Shown here: positions 49,285 through 61,935 of the stretch, in pieces
Position numbering within the stretch: the first letter of the stretch is position 1
Layout of the letters: each line of letters opens with the position of its first letter
Source: Tolypeutes matacus
Lineage: Eukaryota; Chordata; Mammalia; Cingulata; Chlamyphoridae
Direction of reading: 5' to 3'
NCBI GenBank assembly: GCA_026826555.1
Contig: JAKSZT010038599.1
Location: 3,424,129 to 3,488,128 of the forward strand
Length of the DNA: 64,000 nucleotides
Made by a program: the position numbers and the translations under genes
Notes under the pieces: model-generated
What the model was told of the DNA's origin: nothing
The model's database searches: none
Seen by the model: only the letters and a program-made list of their open reading frames with translations

Positions 49285-49500
49285 AATTAGCATTCATTGG
49301 GAACTTCATATAATATGCTCAAGCATTTTACACATTCTCACTTCACTATCATTTTATTCTTTAGTGAACTGCAGCTTGACAAAGTTAAGAAAATACCACA
49401 GCCAGGAAGGGCAAAACTGAGATTCAGCATAAGTCTGTCTAATGTCAAAACCCATGCTCTTTCTGCCACCTCTTTCAGCTTCCTCACCAGTACAGTTACT
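49285..49500 (-). mobile_element. MIR SINE relic, antisense
   Basis: CAAGCATTTTACACATTCTC, GAACTGCAGCTTGACAAAGT, AGGGCAAAACTGAGATTCAG and AAAACCCATGCTCTTTCTGC follow the reversed MIR order (…AACCCATGCTCTTTCCACTA type). The 111-codon plus frame here is a by-product. Confidence 0.75.
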
Positions 49501-50979
49501 AGAGCCAATAAAATAAAAAAAATTATAACAGCCAGAAACAGTGTAAGGCCAAATGCTGCAGAGAACACGAAAATGATACAGACTTATTTGAGATCAGCTA
49601 GTTCCCTCTTATTTTGCATATGGGAAAAATGAGATTAAATGATCACAGAGTTGTCTGACATCAGGGCCAGAAAGAGTGCTCAAGTTTCCTGATTGCTACT
49701 ATCATGCTAACTGAACAATATCACTTTCTGCTTCCAATATATAATTTGAATCACAGTACATTAAATAATGATGATTGACCAAGAGATCTGTTTCATTAGT
49801 TAGCCTACAGAATGTATCATAGATTACTGGGCATGTCTGCATTATCTCTACTCCTATTTCATCTTATACTTTATCCTTTTAAAAAATATTGCATTGAATT
49901 AAGAATATTGGAATATTGCATCCAACTAAGAGTTAAGAATATGCAGCACAGGGAAAGCATGGTTCCACTGGTGAACTAAGAAAAAATCTACTTGGCTTCA
50001 TTTTCTACACACCTGACAGATAACATGACTTATTATTAAATTATAAATGAAGCAGGGATTTCTCAGCATCTACATATAATTAGTTTCATTTATTAGTTAA
50101 TAAGTCTTATTTTCTGTCAGATGATATCTATATATTTACACAAATATTAGCACCTTAATATTTGCTAATAACTATGAAGTTATTGAACTGAAAAAGAAAA
50201 AAACAACAGAGGTATGTGCATAGATAGAGATGTGTGGATGTGTGGTGGGGATAAAGAGATGGCGGTCATGGATGCCATTCTGAGGTTTCCATCATTAGAA
50301 GAAGCCAGCCATGAGAACAAGTCCAGGTAAAGAGACAGCAGGAAAAAGACCCTGAGGTGGGACACTATTGGCATATTTGAGGAATAGGAAATTTGACAGA
50401 AAAGATGAAACTTTTTTATTTGGATGATGGTTGCTTGTGTTTGGTTCACTAAGTAGTTTCTGTAGAAAGGGAGCTTGGGGCAGACCAGATTAAATGCATC
50501 CATTTTCCTCTTTCGCCTTTATCAAGAAGATGAAAATGATTGCTCAGAATATTCTGCCAGGTGACATTTTTACAAGAAAAGTATTTCAAGGCCATTAACT
50601 ATGGTCCTCTGCCTTTGTACCCTATGGCTCAAATGATTTTGTTTTCTCAGATAGGAAAAATAAATGATGGCTCTAAAGATAATTAAGTGATAACATAAAG
50701 CTTAAATGGTTCTTTTATGGAGAGATTAAAATAGTGAGAACATGTAAAATCATTTTAGAAGTATCCCCTTTCAATTGTTAAGGCATCAATATGCTTAAAT
50801 CAGTAAGTTTCAATATTTAGTGTGACTCGGTCCCTTTCAGAAAAGTTACTTGGTCTCTTCATAGCAAGCTATTCGGTTTTTCCAGGTGATTCTGGTACTT
50901 AACAATGGTAGGTAATACATAAGTTATGGTATCAAACATTTCATTGGTATGCTCCTTTAATGTCCACTGTATCAATTAT
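49501..50979. other. Unassigned DNA
   Basis: A 107-codon minus frame (50180-50503) is Leu/Ser/Phe-rich with no family resemblance. A faint MIR-like patch lies at about 49600-49690. Nothing further can be supported. Confidence 0.4.
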
Positions 50980-51430
50980 CTCTTGCATAATATTGCTATA
51001 AAACAAATTGTCCCAAAACTCAGTGGCTTAAAACAATAAGCCCTTAATTGGTTCATGAGTGTGAGGATAGTTTAGACTGGGCTTGGCTGGGTGGTTCTGA
51101 TCCCAGCTGGAATGACTCACAAGCTTAGTGGTCAGCTAATTGTTTCCTGGTGCTATGGCAGTGACTGGGCCATGTGTCTTTCATTGTCCAGCAGGGCTGG
51201 ACCTGGCTAGTGGTGAAGGAAGAGAAGCAAGAGAGGGAAGAAACCCAGAAAAGTACTTTTTCAAGTCTTTGCTTGTTTTATGTTTGCTAACAACTCTTTG
51301 GCCAAAGCAAGCCACATGGCCAAGTTCAGCATGGTAGGCCACCATGAGATTACAGGGCAAAGTGTATGTTGAAGGGATGAGAGAGGAATTAGGGCATTAA
51401 TACAATTAATATATCACATCATCTATATCC
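50980..51430 (-). mobile_element. Old mammal-wide LTR-like repeat, antisense
   Basis: TCAATTATCTCTTGCATAAT, AAACTCAGTGGCTTAAAACA, GGTGGTTCTGATCCCAGC, GTGACTGGGCCATGTGTCT and CTTTGGCCAAAGCAAGCCAC occur in the order of a mammal-wide repeat that I believe is an ERVL/MaLR-type LTR read in reverse. The exact name is not certain. Confidence 0.65.
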
Positions 51431-53189
51431 AGAACTTTGACAAACGCAGAGCACACTCATTTTTAGTCTTTCCCTTAACCCCCATCTCACACCCTGAATA
51501 ATATAGCTATGTAGGCACAATGAGTTATCTGAGCTAGAAAATTGTCTAAGGTACCATCTCATTTCTCAGCAGAGCACATTGAGCCTAGAAGGTTTATTTT
51601 GCTTTATTTTATTTTATTTCTTTTAGAGAGAAATTAATGATAACTTCTCTGTGAATGAGGGAAAATATTTTAAAATAACCTTTTCTCAATTCTCATTCTT
51701 CAGGATTCTCAGAGAGTAACACTCCTGACCCCTCACCCCTTCCTTGAGCCAACATGTTCATTTGATATCTGAATTTTTGGCAATCTCCTCCTCTACTGAT
51801 TCAGAATTAATCTGATATTCTAGCTCTATTGAAAATTTTCAAATTTCATTTTCTAATTAAAAAGAGTCAGCACAACATTTTAGTACTTGAAGGGTAGAAG
51901 TGTTAATTGCTTCACCAGTCTTATCCTGAGACATTGAAATACAGTAGTTTTTAAATGATAGGTTGTGGAGCTAACATTCCTTGGCTTTCATGCCAAGTTT
52001 TCCTTGGTTCTTGCACCTATCTGAACTCAGTTCTATTACTTTCTATTCAATTCTATGATATGGGTGAAGCTAAGAGCATAGATTAACCCACTAACTGAAT
52101 CTTCTGGGAATTTAGGGAATCTCCAAATTTCCATTAACTTTGTCATTAATCTTTGTCATTAACCCAACTCTGATAATTCCCAAATAGAAATTCTAAAGCC
52201 TCAAGATAGTTTTTACTCTTATGTCAGAATGTCTGGGTAAAAGGAAGGAATCATATAAATTTATTTTAAGGTAGGAACTTGTATGTAATAGTTAAGAGAC
52301 TTTTATGCTGGATTATTATAGATTATTGGCTCTTTGGAAAGATGATCTAATGACTTTCTACAATGGCATGATGATGTATTTAGGAATGGGAGATGAGAGT
52401 AATGTGAATTTTTGTTTCCCAACCTTTATTTGAGAAATATAACTCAAAATTCAATGTACTTTTTTAATAGAAAAATTATTTTCACATTCTTAGAATGTTA
52501 TATAATTTATTATTCCCTAAAGACTTAACCAACTGCTGTGTTTAACTACATTTCTTTGTATGAAAACTTGATGATTATTGTGACTAATGTGATGATATAA
52601 GTACCACTTATCTATATTTAAGTAAAGAAGTAAATTCCCTATTCAAATGCATTGAGATTATAATGTTTTCATATTAGCTTCTGTAATTCAGTGTTTCTGT
52701 CCAGAGGATTTCTTTAGAGATCTCTGATTAACTGTACTATCCTCATCAAAACCAAGCAAAATTTTTTATTAACCCAGGATTGTTAGAAATTATTTTGAAG
52801 GTTAAAAATGAGTGTGTTTACACACCTCTTCATTGTAGAACTAATTAGCTAGGTAATTTAAGTAGCAAAAATTGAGAGGCTATTTTTAATGCTAAAAATA
52901 GTGGCTATTTTATAATATACTATTTGGTAATATTTGTTGTTTCCAATAAAAAGACACTCTTGAAAAGGTGCTTGATGTTCTGAATAAACTATTTGAGCTA
53001 TGTAGTGCTTAATAGTGAATTTTGATACATTTTCCCCAGGATTAGGTACAACTAATTTCAAAGAGGAGTGAAAAATAACTGCCCTTGACATTTTAGGATA
53101 TTATGTTGTAATTAACAGTTTAATTTATTCTGTTTGGTGTCTATTATTGGACTTAAACAACTCTATTTATTTTACTCATAATATAGATG
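51431..53189. other. Unassigned AT-rich DNA
   Basis: No repeat or gene can be supported. Confidence 0.4.
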
Positions 53190-53300
53190 AACTTATTAAA
53201 GCCAACTTCTCCTTGCTGTTGTGCAAAGGAAGATAGTGAGCTTTTCAAGATCACAAAGAGTCAGCAACTGAGCCAGGATATCTTCTACTCAATGCCTTGA
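53190..53300 (-). mobile_element. MIR SINE fragment, antisense
   Basis: AGTGAGCTTTTCAAGATCAC AAAGAGTCAGCAACTGAGCC AGGATATC follows the reversed MIR core (TTGCCCAAGGTCACACAGC... type). Confidence 0.6.
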
Positions 53301-54535
53301 CCATCAATGAGAAGTTTTCATTGATATTGTGGCTATTCATATCCTTAAGGTAAAGAAATTGACCTGGCTTAGACTCTTTTCAGGTGGTCTTTCTTGTTTC
53401 AGTGAAAAATTTCAAATAGACATTCCATGCTCAAAATTTCTGTCCCAAATACCTTTTGTACAATAGATATAGCCATGTTTACACAAGTCATTTTCTCATT
53501 TTACAACCAATTCTCAAATGCGCTAGAGACTAGTACGTCTCCCCATATAGGGATAAGAATAATTAGGTTCCAAAATCATAATATTCCATAATATTTTGGA
53601 TTTAGGGACCCTGAAGAACACCTTTTATCTAGTCACCCAACCAAATAGGAACAACTGAGAAATAGATTCAGGAGACAGGGAGATGGAGATTAAAATACCA
53701 TCATTACTATTGAAAAAGATTCATGGAGAATATGGTTTAGGGCTTGTTAAGTTTCCTTGCAAAGGAACTTTCCCACCAAACCTTCCTGACAAAGGCAGAG
53801 TCTGTCATAATATACTGGCTACAATTTGGAGAGACAGAACCAAATTGTTTATTTTTTGATGACCACCAGGTAGTAAAGTGTGGACACAGAAATCCCTGAG
53901 CGTGGAAGGGAGTGAATAAAAGTAGACTAATAAAATCTGGGTTGTTCCTCTAATGGAATATCCTCCACATGGAGACATGCTGAACGAGGAATAACTGATA
54001 TTCCTAACAACTAAGAATTTTATATGCAGTGACATGTATAACCATATTTTATCTAATTCAAAATTGTTTTACATTAATAAAATTAGATTAAGAGAAATTA
54101 AAGATCACTTTCTGCACCAAATAGAAATGGTCGGATAGATATAAGGTAAATGGTTATTTGAGCAATCATCAGGGTTCTAGCACCATTTTGCCATATTATA
54201 TAACACACCAGGCAAAGAAGGCCACATTTAAGGGCAAGAGAGTTCTGTTACCTCAATGACCTTTTAATCTTTGGCCTCATAGGAGATGGCCTGGAAAGTT
54301 ATTCTTGTAATTTAAATTACAGACATGACTTTTTATGGGGTCTGCTGAGGTCATCATTTCATTTTACATAAAACACCAAACAGCTATTGGAAGTTAATGA
54401 ACTTTCTTTATTAGTGTTTTAGGAACATTTAAACCAGTGATCTAGAGAAAAAGAGCCTTTCATATCTGATCATAATTTTTGCAGCTCCCCGTCACCTTGA
54501 TTACTACCATTTTCAAATTTTGGAAGAATGGTATT
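53301..54535. other. Unassigned DNA
   Basis: No gene or nameable repeat. Confidence 0.4.
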
Positions 54536-54539
54536 TAAA

Positions 54540-56040
54540 TATATGTGTACATTAGTGTCAGTTTGTGGAATGTTTCATTATTATTTTTGGAAGGAATCAT
54601 ATAACTGTATTCACTATTCCTTTTTAACTTAAGTTCCTTTTGGTCCTATATACTACACAATGCTTTAAAAATTTAATGGTTCTCCATACTATGTGATGGG
54701 TGTATATGTGTGTGCATACTCACATAAACACAAACACCGCATGCACATATATATGAATATTGTTATGTAAATGGTGAATATATGTACTAACATTCTGCGC
54801 ATACCTATGAACTCTTTTACTGAACATATGTGTACATTTTTGCTGGTTATGTATTTAGGAGTGGAAATGCTGATTCATAAAGACCTTAGGTCCTACTTTA
54901 GTAAATCACGTGAAACACTTTTATAAAGATATTCCCACCAGCAACGTCTGAGAGTTCCAGTCACATTACCCCACTTTTCAGTACTTACTATTATCAGTCT
55001 TATTTTCATTTTATTTATTTAGTGAGCATATTTTTGTAGCTCACTAAGATTTTAACTTGTTTTTTTCCTGGTAACAACCTCTTAATATACTTAATGCAAT
55101 TAGACTAACCTCTTTTGTTTAGTGCCTATTCAAATCATTGGTCAAATTTTATTAGATTGACTTTTTATCATTTGTTTAAGGGATCCTTATGAATCCTTTC
55201 TCAGATATATGCATTGAAATTGAAAATATCTTCCTACACAGGGGCTTATTTTTATTCTCTTAATGGTGTCTTTAATGAATTAAAATGTACCATGCCTTTC
55301 TGGTAATATAAAAATGATTAGTAATTTTTATATTAATATTAACTAGTTCTCATCAAACCCATTTCATGAAAATAGTTTCCTATGTTATCCTCTGAAAGAT
55401 TTAATGTTTATAGTTTATCTGGAATAGATTTATAGATTTTTATTTATGAAAAATGTGAAGTAATGCCATTTTATACTTTTTGTAAAAACGTACAAATGTA
55501 AATCAATCATTAAAATATAATCTGTTTCAATATTTCAGTGGTAGCTTTTTATAAAGTAAGTGGCCTCAAATGTATGTGGATTTTCATGACTTGATTCTTT
55601 TTCAATGACGTACATTTCTATCTTTGTGCCAACTCCACTCTGCTTTAATTTTATAACAATTCTTGACATATGATAATAAAAACCATCCAACATTGTTTTT
55701 CTCTTTTAAATCTATCTTAGTGCTTATTGATTTTCAAATATATACTTTAAATCAGTTTCTCAGTTTATACCTAAATATACCCTAGTGTTTTTGACTGACT
55801 GTATTTACATTGAATCTATTAATCAGTTTACAAAAAGTTGCTAACTTTACAATACTGAACATATTGAATTAATCATTTTCATTATGATATATCTCTTTAT
55901 ATTTTCAGCAATATATATTGCTTTAAATACTTTTTTCTCTTTTATTAGTACAGATAAGCAATCTTTTTCATGTTACAGCTTTATTTTTTTCTTTCTTTTG
56001 TTTTAAACTTTCTGTGTTCTTATATTTCCCTATTGTTCTC
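54540..56040 (-). mobile_element. Ancient L1 3' half, minus strand
   Basis: TTCCCACCAGCAACGTCTGA GAGTTCCAG is the well-known L1 ORF2 C-terminal block in reverse. Words such as TTATTTAGTGAGCATATTTT, GTTTATAGTTTATCTGGAAT and TTTGTGCCAACTCCACTCTG follow the RT/C-terminal order of L1M elements. Very diverged, no open frame. Confidence 0.7.
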
Positions 56041-56124
56041 AAATGTGAAGACTTTTTTTTTTTTAATTTAGTCTGACAAATTAGAAGAAGAACAAATGTT
56101 AAAAATTAATGTTGGGAGTGTCAC

Positions 56125-58010
56125 CATCAACATGGAGATGTAAGGCATCTCCTGAAAAAGCCTCCCCAGAGATATAGATAATAAAAGACAAGCTCTACTT
56201 GATTAGAATTGTGGAGGATGGTAGAGACTGGAGAACAACTCCAGTCTGATTGAAGAAAAAGAAAAATCTCAGATAGGAGAATTCTGTCCCAGACCTCTGG
56301 TTGTTTCCCAATTCCCATCCCCCTCATTCAGCCCTGGGTGGCTTTGTACTCACACAGAGGCAGCACAGTATGGCTCCCTCCAACTGTAGACAGAGACTGA
56401 AGACCCTTTCCCAGCAGAAAGTTAGAACTCCATGCATATCCCAGTATAGGGATAAAAGTCCACCAAGACCCACAGTAGAACACAAGCCACTGAAGAGCTC
56501 AGCATACAAAATTATACCCATGGGAAAATAAAAAAGATAGAACACCACAAAAACACTGGTAAAAACTGTTGTGACCTCACTTAATCCAGTTTTAGTTGGC
56601 TGTACGACCTAAAGGCAAAAGGGATTTTTTTTGAAGTGATTCACCTTTCTGAATTAACCCCATCCAGCTCCCAGGGGTGGAGTACTTAATGGGGAGGAAA
56701 CTGGAGGCAGGACAGCCTCACAGACAAAAAAGGAGTATTAAAATGAACTACTGTAAGATAGGAAAGGTCCCAGAACTGAGAAATGTAAGAACACAGGGCA
56801 CTTAGTGAGGGAGAGAATTTATACAAATCTTAGGAACTGGGGAAAAACGCCTGCACAAACACAAACAGAACAGATCAAGATTCTGAGAGAAGGAACAGAG
56901 GAAAGGAAGTTATCTCCTGGAGGTGAAACAGTTGCACACAAAAATGCAATCTCAAAAATTGCACCACATAATCAAGGAAAGAATCAGATGAAGATGAGAT
57001 GAGAACACCTGAACAGGTAAATAAAGACTATTCTAAAGGTACAGAATAAGTTAAACCAAGTGTCAAAGAAGAGCCTTAACACAAAGCCAGCCAATAATTA
57101 AACCCTAGACAAGTGGGAGAAATGAAACTTCAGAGTTAACTCATCAAGATAAACAGATGCCTAGATGTCAGCTAAAGATTACAAGCCATACTAATAAACA
57201 GGAAGATACAACTCAGTGAAGGGAACAAACTAAATCTTCAGAGGAGACTCAGAAGTTGGAACAACTAATAAAAGATGTTCAAACAAATATAAATTAATTC
57301 AAGGATATGAGGGAAAACATGCATAGAGAGATAAAGGATATTAAGAAGACAATATGTGAGCATAAAGAAGAATTTTAAAACATAAAAAGAAACATAACAA
57401 AAAATTATGGGGATGAAAGGCAAAACAGTAGATATTAAAAATACACTAGAGGCGTACAACAGCAGATGTGAACAGGCAGGAGAAAGAAACAGTGAACTAG
57501 GAAATAGGACAATCAAAATTGTACTGTTTATGTCAGAAAAATGTTTTTGTGACAGAAAAACATATATTCAAAGAATAGAAAAAATTGAGTTTGTCTCAGG
57601 GATCTGGGTGAGAGCAGGACACACACAAACATATGTGTCATGGGCATCCCAGAAGAAGTGAAGGGAAAAGGGGCAAGAAGCATATTTGAGGAAATAATAG
57701 TGGAAAGTTCAATTTTTATGAAAGGTGTAAATATACATGTCCAAGAAGTGCAATATATTCCAAACAGAATAAATCCAAATAGACCTAGTCTGAGACACAT
57801 ACTAATCAGAATTTCAATGACAAAGATTAAAAGAGAATTCTGAAAGCAGCAAGATAAAAGTGATTTGTCAAATAAAATACAAGTGATCCTCAAAAGACTA
57901 GATGTTAATTTCTCATCAGAAACCATGGAAATGAGCAGACAGTGGTAGGACATATTTAAGGTACAGAAAGAGAAAAACTGCTAGCCAAAATTCTTTAACA
58001 AACATAAATA
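56125..58010 (+). mobile_element. L1, plus strand: 5' UTR and ORF1 relic
   Basis: AACATGGAGATGTAAGGCAT near 56130 marks the probable 5' end. A 5' UTR follows to about 57.1 kb, then ORF1. The ORF1 frame at 57640-57843 reads MGIPEEVKGKGARSIFEEII and NRINPNRPSLRHILIRIS, matching L1 ORF1 at 40.4-40.7 kb. At about 58000 the ORF1 end, spacer and ORF2 start are missing: the C-terminal word of ORF1 (GCCAAAATTCTTTAACA) runs directly into an endonuclease word (AAATATTTATGCATCTAACC). Confidence 0.8.
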
Positions 58011-58538
58011 TTTATGCATCTAACCACGGTGCCCCAAAATACAAGAGGCAAACACTGGCAAAATTTAAGGGAGAATTACACAGCTCTACAATAGTACTTG
58101 GAGAATTCAATACACCACTCACATCAATAGATAAATCATCTAGACAGATGATCAGTCAGAAAACAGAGATATAGAATAATATGAGAAAATAAATAGACCT
58201 AACATCCATATACAGAACATAGTACCTCAAAACAGCAGGATACACATTCTTCTCAAGTGCACATGTATCGTTCTTCAGGGAAGACCACATGTTGGGTCAC
58301 AAAACAGGTTTCTATCAATTTAGAAAGTTTGAAATTATACAAAGCATCTTATCTGACAATAATGCAATGAGGATGGAAATCAATAACAGACATAGAACCT
58401 GAAAACTCACAATTACATACAAGTGAAATAACACTTTCTTAAAAAAAAAAAAGAGTGGGTCAAAGAAGAAATGACAAGAGAAATAAAAAAATATATTGGG
58501 ATGAATGAAAATGAGAACACAACTTATCAAAACTTATA
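58000..58538 (+). mobile_element. L1 ORF2 endonuclease relic, continuing the 56.1 kb L1
   Basis: ACAATAGTACTTGGAGAATT, ACCACATGTTGGGTCACAAA and GACAATAATGCAATGAGGAT are endonuclease-domain blocks. Stops are frequent. The final ten bases are the TSD of copy B. Confidence 0.75.
58529..58538. repeat. TSD copy for ~1.5 kb repeat B
   Basis: AAAACTTATA here and AAAACCTTATA at 60051-60061 differ by one inserted base. Confidence 0.75.
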
Positions 58539-60050
58539 TATAAAGTATATAAATGTGTTAAAATGTTCATGGGGCATTGTCACAGTGGGTAGAGATTCAT
58601 ACAATAACTGAAAAAGTATTGAATTTCCATCCTGGGGAGCTCTGCCACATTGTCTAGTGAACAGCAACAATCCCCTGAGTGCAATGACTAGTGAAGAAGG
58701 ATGATCCATTGATGGGCCCTTGATATTGATGACTATGCTTATGAGCTTTTGCTCTTGAAATTGCAACTTAGCCTAGTGTTCTAGGGTGCCTAAGAGTTAC
58801 CTCCTGAGAGTCTCCATGTTGCTCAAATGTGGCCTCTCTCTAAGCCAAACTCAGCATATAAATGCATTACCTTCCCCCCAGTGTGAGACATGACTCCCAG
58901 GGGTAGCCTCCCTAGCATCGAGGGATTACTACCAAACACCAACTAGTAATACAACTGGAAAAAGACCTTGCACAAGGAGAAAGGGTAAAGAGAAAGAATT
59001 TATATAGTTAAGAGACTTCAAAGTGAGTTGGGAGGTCATCCCAGAGGTAATGCTTATGCATGTCTCAGCAGGCTCACATAGACTGCCAAAGTAGATACTA
59101 CCCCAAATAGTGGGGTTCCTGAGAGCTCTGGGGACACCCAGGTCCTACAGTCATGGAAGATAGCTCCAGAGTTTGGTGCCCTGCCAGTGGGCCCTACTTT
59201 GGAGTTTGCGCTCCTAAGTGTGACAGAGTTGGACTCAGTTGTGAATTCTCTACACATGCCTCTTCTGTCCTTTCTATTTGAACTTATAGTTGGTGCTGGA
59301 GTTGGTAGGTGTACATACAAGAGACTTGAATCTTTGGGCTGTCCATGTGTCAGCTGGGCCCTGAGCCTCAGCAGAGTTTTGAACCTACTCTTCAGTTCAT
59401 TGGACTCATGTAGAACAACTAACAAGAGATGAGGACTGAAAATCACCATACCAAGGAACCGAGAGAGTCTAAAACTGCAAGCAAGAGAGTCCAATCCATC
59501 AGTCTTATGAGATCAAAAACCCCTCTTAATTAGAGGTGGAGTGGGCATCACTATCCCAGAATCCTCAGGATTGGGGAGTCTGATATGGACTAGAGTGGAC
59601 CTACTGGTATTCTACTATAGAATTATTGTGATTCCAGCAATGGAAGAAATTATATCCTTGATGTGGAGACAGTGGCCACTGGAGGTGCTGAAGGCAGGGA
59701 GAGGGAAAAAGACGTGTAATATGGGGGCACTTTCGGGACTTGGAATTGTCCTGCATGACATTGTAATGACAGATACAAGTCATTATATACCCTGCAATAA
59801 CATACAGAATTGAGTGGGATAGAGTGTAAAATACAGTGTAAACTATAGTACATGCTTAGTGGCAATGCTTCAAAACATGTTCATCAATTGCAATGAATGT
59901 ACCACACTAATGAAAGAAGTTGTTAATGTGGGGAAAAGTGGGATATGTAGGGAGTGGGGAATATGAGAATCCCTTATATTTTTTGATGTAACATTTTATG
60001 TAATCTAAGTGTCCTTTAAAAAAAATAAAATATATATATATTTTTTATAA
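58539..60050 (+). mobile_element. ~1.5 kb xenarthran-type repeat, copy B (1,512 bp)
   Basis: From GTATATAAATGTGTTAAAAT GTTCATGGGG to TTATGTAATCTAAGTGTCC and an A/TA-rich tail, it is colinear with copy A (25.98-27.46 kb). It splits the L1 ORF2 relic between the words at 58530 and 60061, so it is younger than that L1. It lacks the 5'-most ~120 bp of copy A. Frames shared with copy C are described under findings. Confidence 0.9.
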
Positions 60051-60060
60051 AAAACCTTAT

Positions 60061-61935
60061 AGGATGCAGTGAAGGCAGTGCTGAGAGGGAACTTTATAAC
60101 CCTAAATAATTCCATTCAAAAAGAAGAAAGAGCTAAAGTCAAAGACCTGACTTCACACCTGGAGGATCTAGATAAAGAACAGAAATCTAACAACAAAGCA
60201 ACCAGAAGGGAAGAATTAATGATTGGAGCAGAAATAATTGAAATCAAGAATCAGAAAACAATAGAGAGAATTAATAAAATTAAAAGTTATTTCTTTGCAA
60301 AGATCAACCAAATTGACAAACCCTTAGCTAGAGTGACAAAGAGAAAAATAGAGAAGACGCAAATAAAGAAAATCAGAAATGAGAGATGGGGCATTAAACT
60401 GAATTCACAGAAATAAAAAGATCATAAGTGGGTACTATGAGCAAATGTATGCCAATAAATCCTAGAAGAAATGGATAAATACCTAGAAGTATATGAACAA
60501 CCTACACTGACTGTACATGAAATAGAAAACCTCAGCAGACCATTACAAGCAAAGAGATTGAAACAGCCTTCAAAAATTTCCCAAGAAAAAAACATTCAGG
60601 ACCAGATGGATTCACAGGTGATTTCTACCTATCATTCCACAATGAAATAATATCAATCCTGCTCAAACTCTTCCAAAAAATTAAAGAGGATTGAACACTA
60701 CTTAACTTATTTTATAAGGTCAACATCACTATTATAATCCAAAAGCTAGATAAAGATATTACAAAAAAATATATAGACCAATTTCTTTTATGAATATAGA
60801 TATAAAAATCCTCAACAAAATACTAGCAAATCAAATCCAAGAGAACATCAAAAGAATTATACACCTGTTTTATCCCAGGTAAGAAAGGGTAGCTCAACAT
60901 AAGATAATCAATTAATTTAATGTATCATAGCAACAAAATTAAGGGAAAAACCACATGACCATCTCAATTGATGCAGAAAAGGCATTTGACAAAATTCAGT
61001 GTGCTTTCTTAGTAAAGGCACTTAGAAAAATATGAATAAAAGGAAACTGCCTCAACATAATAAAGGGCATATATAAAAATTTCACAGCTAACATCATGCC
61101 CAAGGGTGAAAGACTGAAATCTTTCCTCTAAGATAGGGAACAAGCCAAGGGTGTCTACTGTCTCCACTGTTATTCAACATTTTACACAAAGTTCTAGCCA
61201 TAGTAGTTAGGCCCAAAAAAAAAAAAAATCGAAATTGTAAAGGAAGAATTAAAACTTTCACTACTTGCAGAAGATATGATCCAAAATACAGAAAATTTCA
61301 AAACACTACAACACCACTTATAGAGTTAATACACAAACTGAGCAAATTTTCAGGATACAAAATCAACACGTAAAATCAGTAGTGATTCTCTACATTATTA
61401 AAGCAATCTGAGGAGAATATCAAGAAAAAATTCCATTTACAGTAGTGACTGTAAGAATCAAATATCTAGTAATAAATTTAACTAAGGATGTAAATGACTT
61501 ATACACAGAAAACTACAAAACATTGCTCATAGATATCAAAGAAGATCTAAATAAGTGGAAGAACATTCCATGATTTTGAAGTACAAGACCAAATATTTTG
61601 AAGATGTCAATTTTACCCAAAATGATTTACATATGCAATGCAATGCCATGCCAATCAAATTTCTCACAGCCTAGTTTACAGAAATGGAAAAGTCATTTAT
61701 CAATTTATTTAGAAGGGAAGTGGACCATGACTAACCAACACCATCCTGAAAAAGATGCATGAAGTTGAAGGACTCACTACCTGACATTATCATTATCACA
61801 AAGCTACAGTTGTCAAAACACATGGTACTGACACAAGGATATATATAACATGACATATGGTGCAATTGAATTGAGAGTTCATAAATAGACCCTCACATCT
61901 ATGGCCAATTGATTTTGACAAAGCTACCATGTTCA
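60061..61935 (+). mobile_element. L1 ORF2 relic (RT region), continuing the 56.1 kb L1
   Basis: A 115-codon frame at 60069-60416 reads VLRGNFITLNNSIQKEERAK and LARVTKRKIEKTQIKKIRNE, the region before the RT. RT words follow: CATCTCAATTGATGCAGAAA AGGCATTTGAC near 60960, CACTGTTATTCAACATTTTA near 61170 and CACTACTTGCAGAAGATATG near 61260. There the catalytic block reads LLAED rather than the usual paired Asp. It ends at about 61935 with TTCAATTGGGAAAAAATAG. Frames are broken throughout. Confidence 0.8.

Noticed and set aside
50180..50503. 107-codon hydrophobic frame on the minus strand
   Set aside because: Composition-driven, no domain, no conserved context; not reported as a gene.
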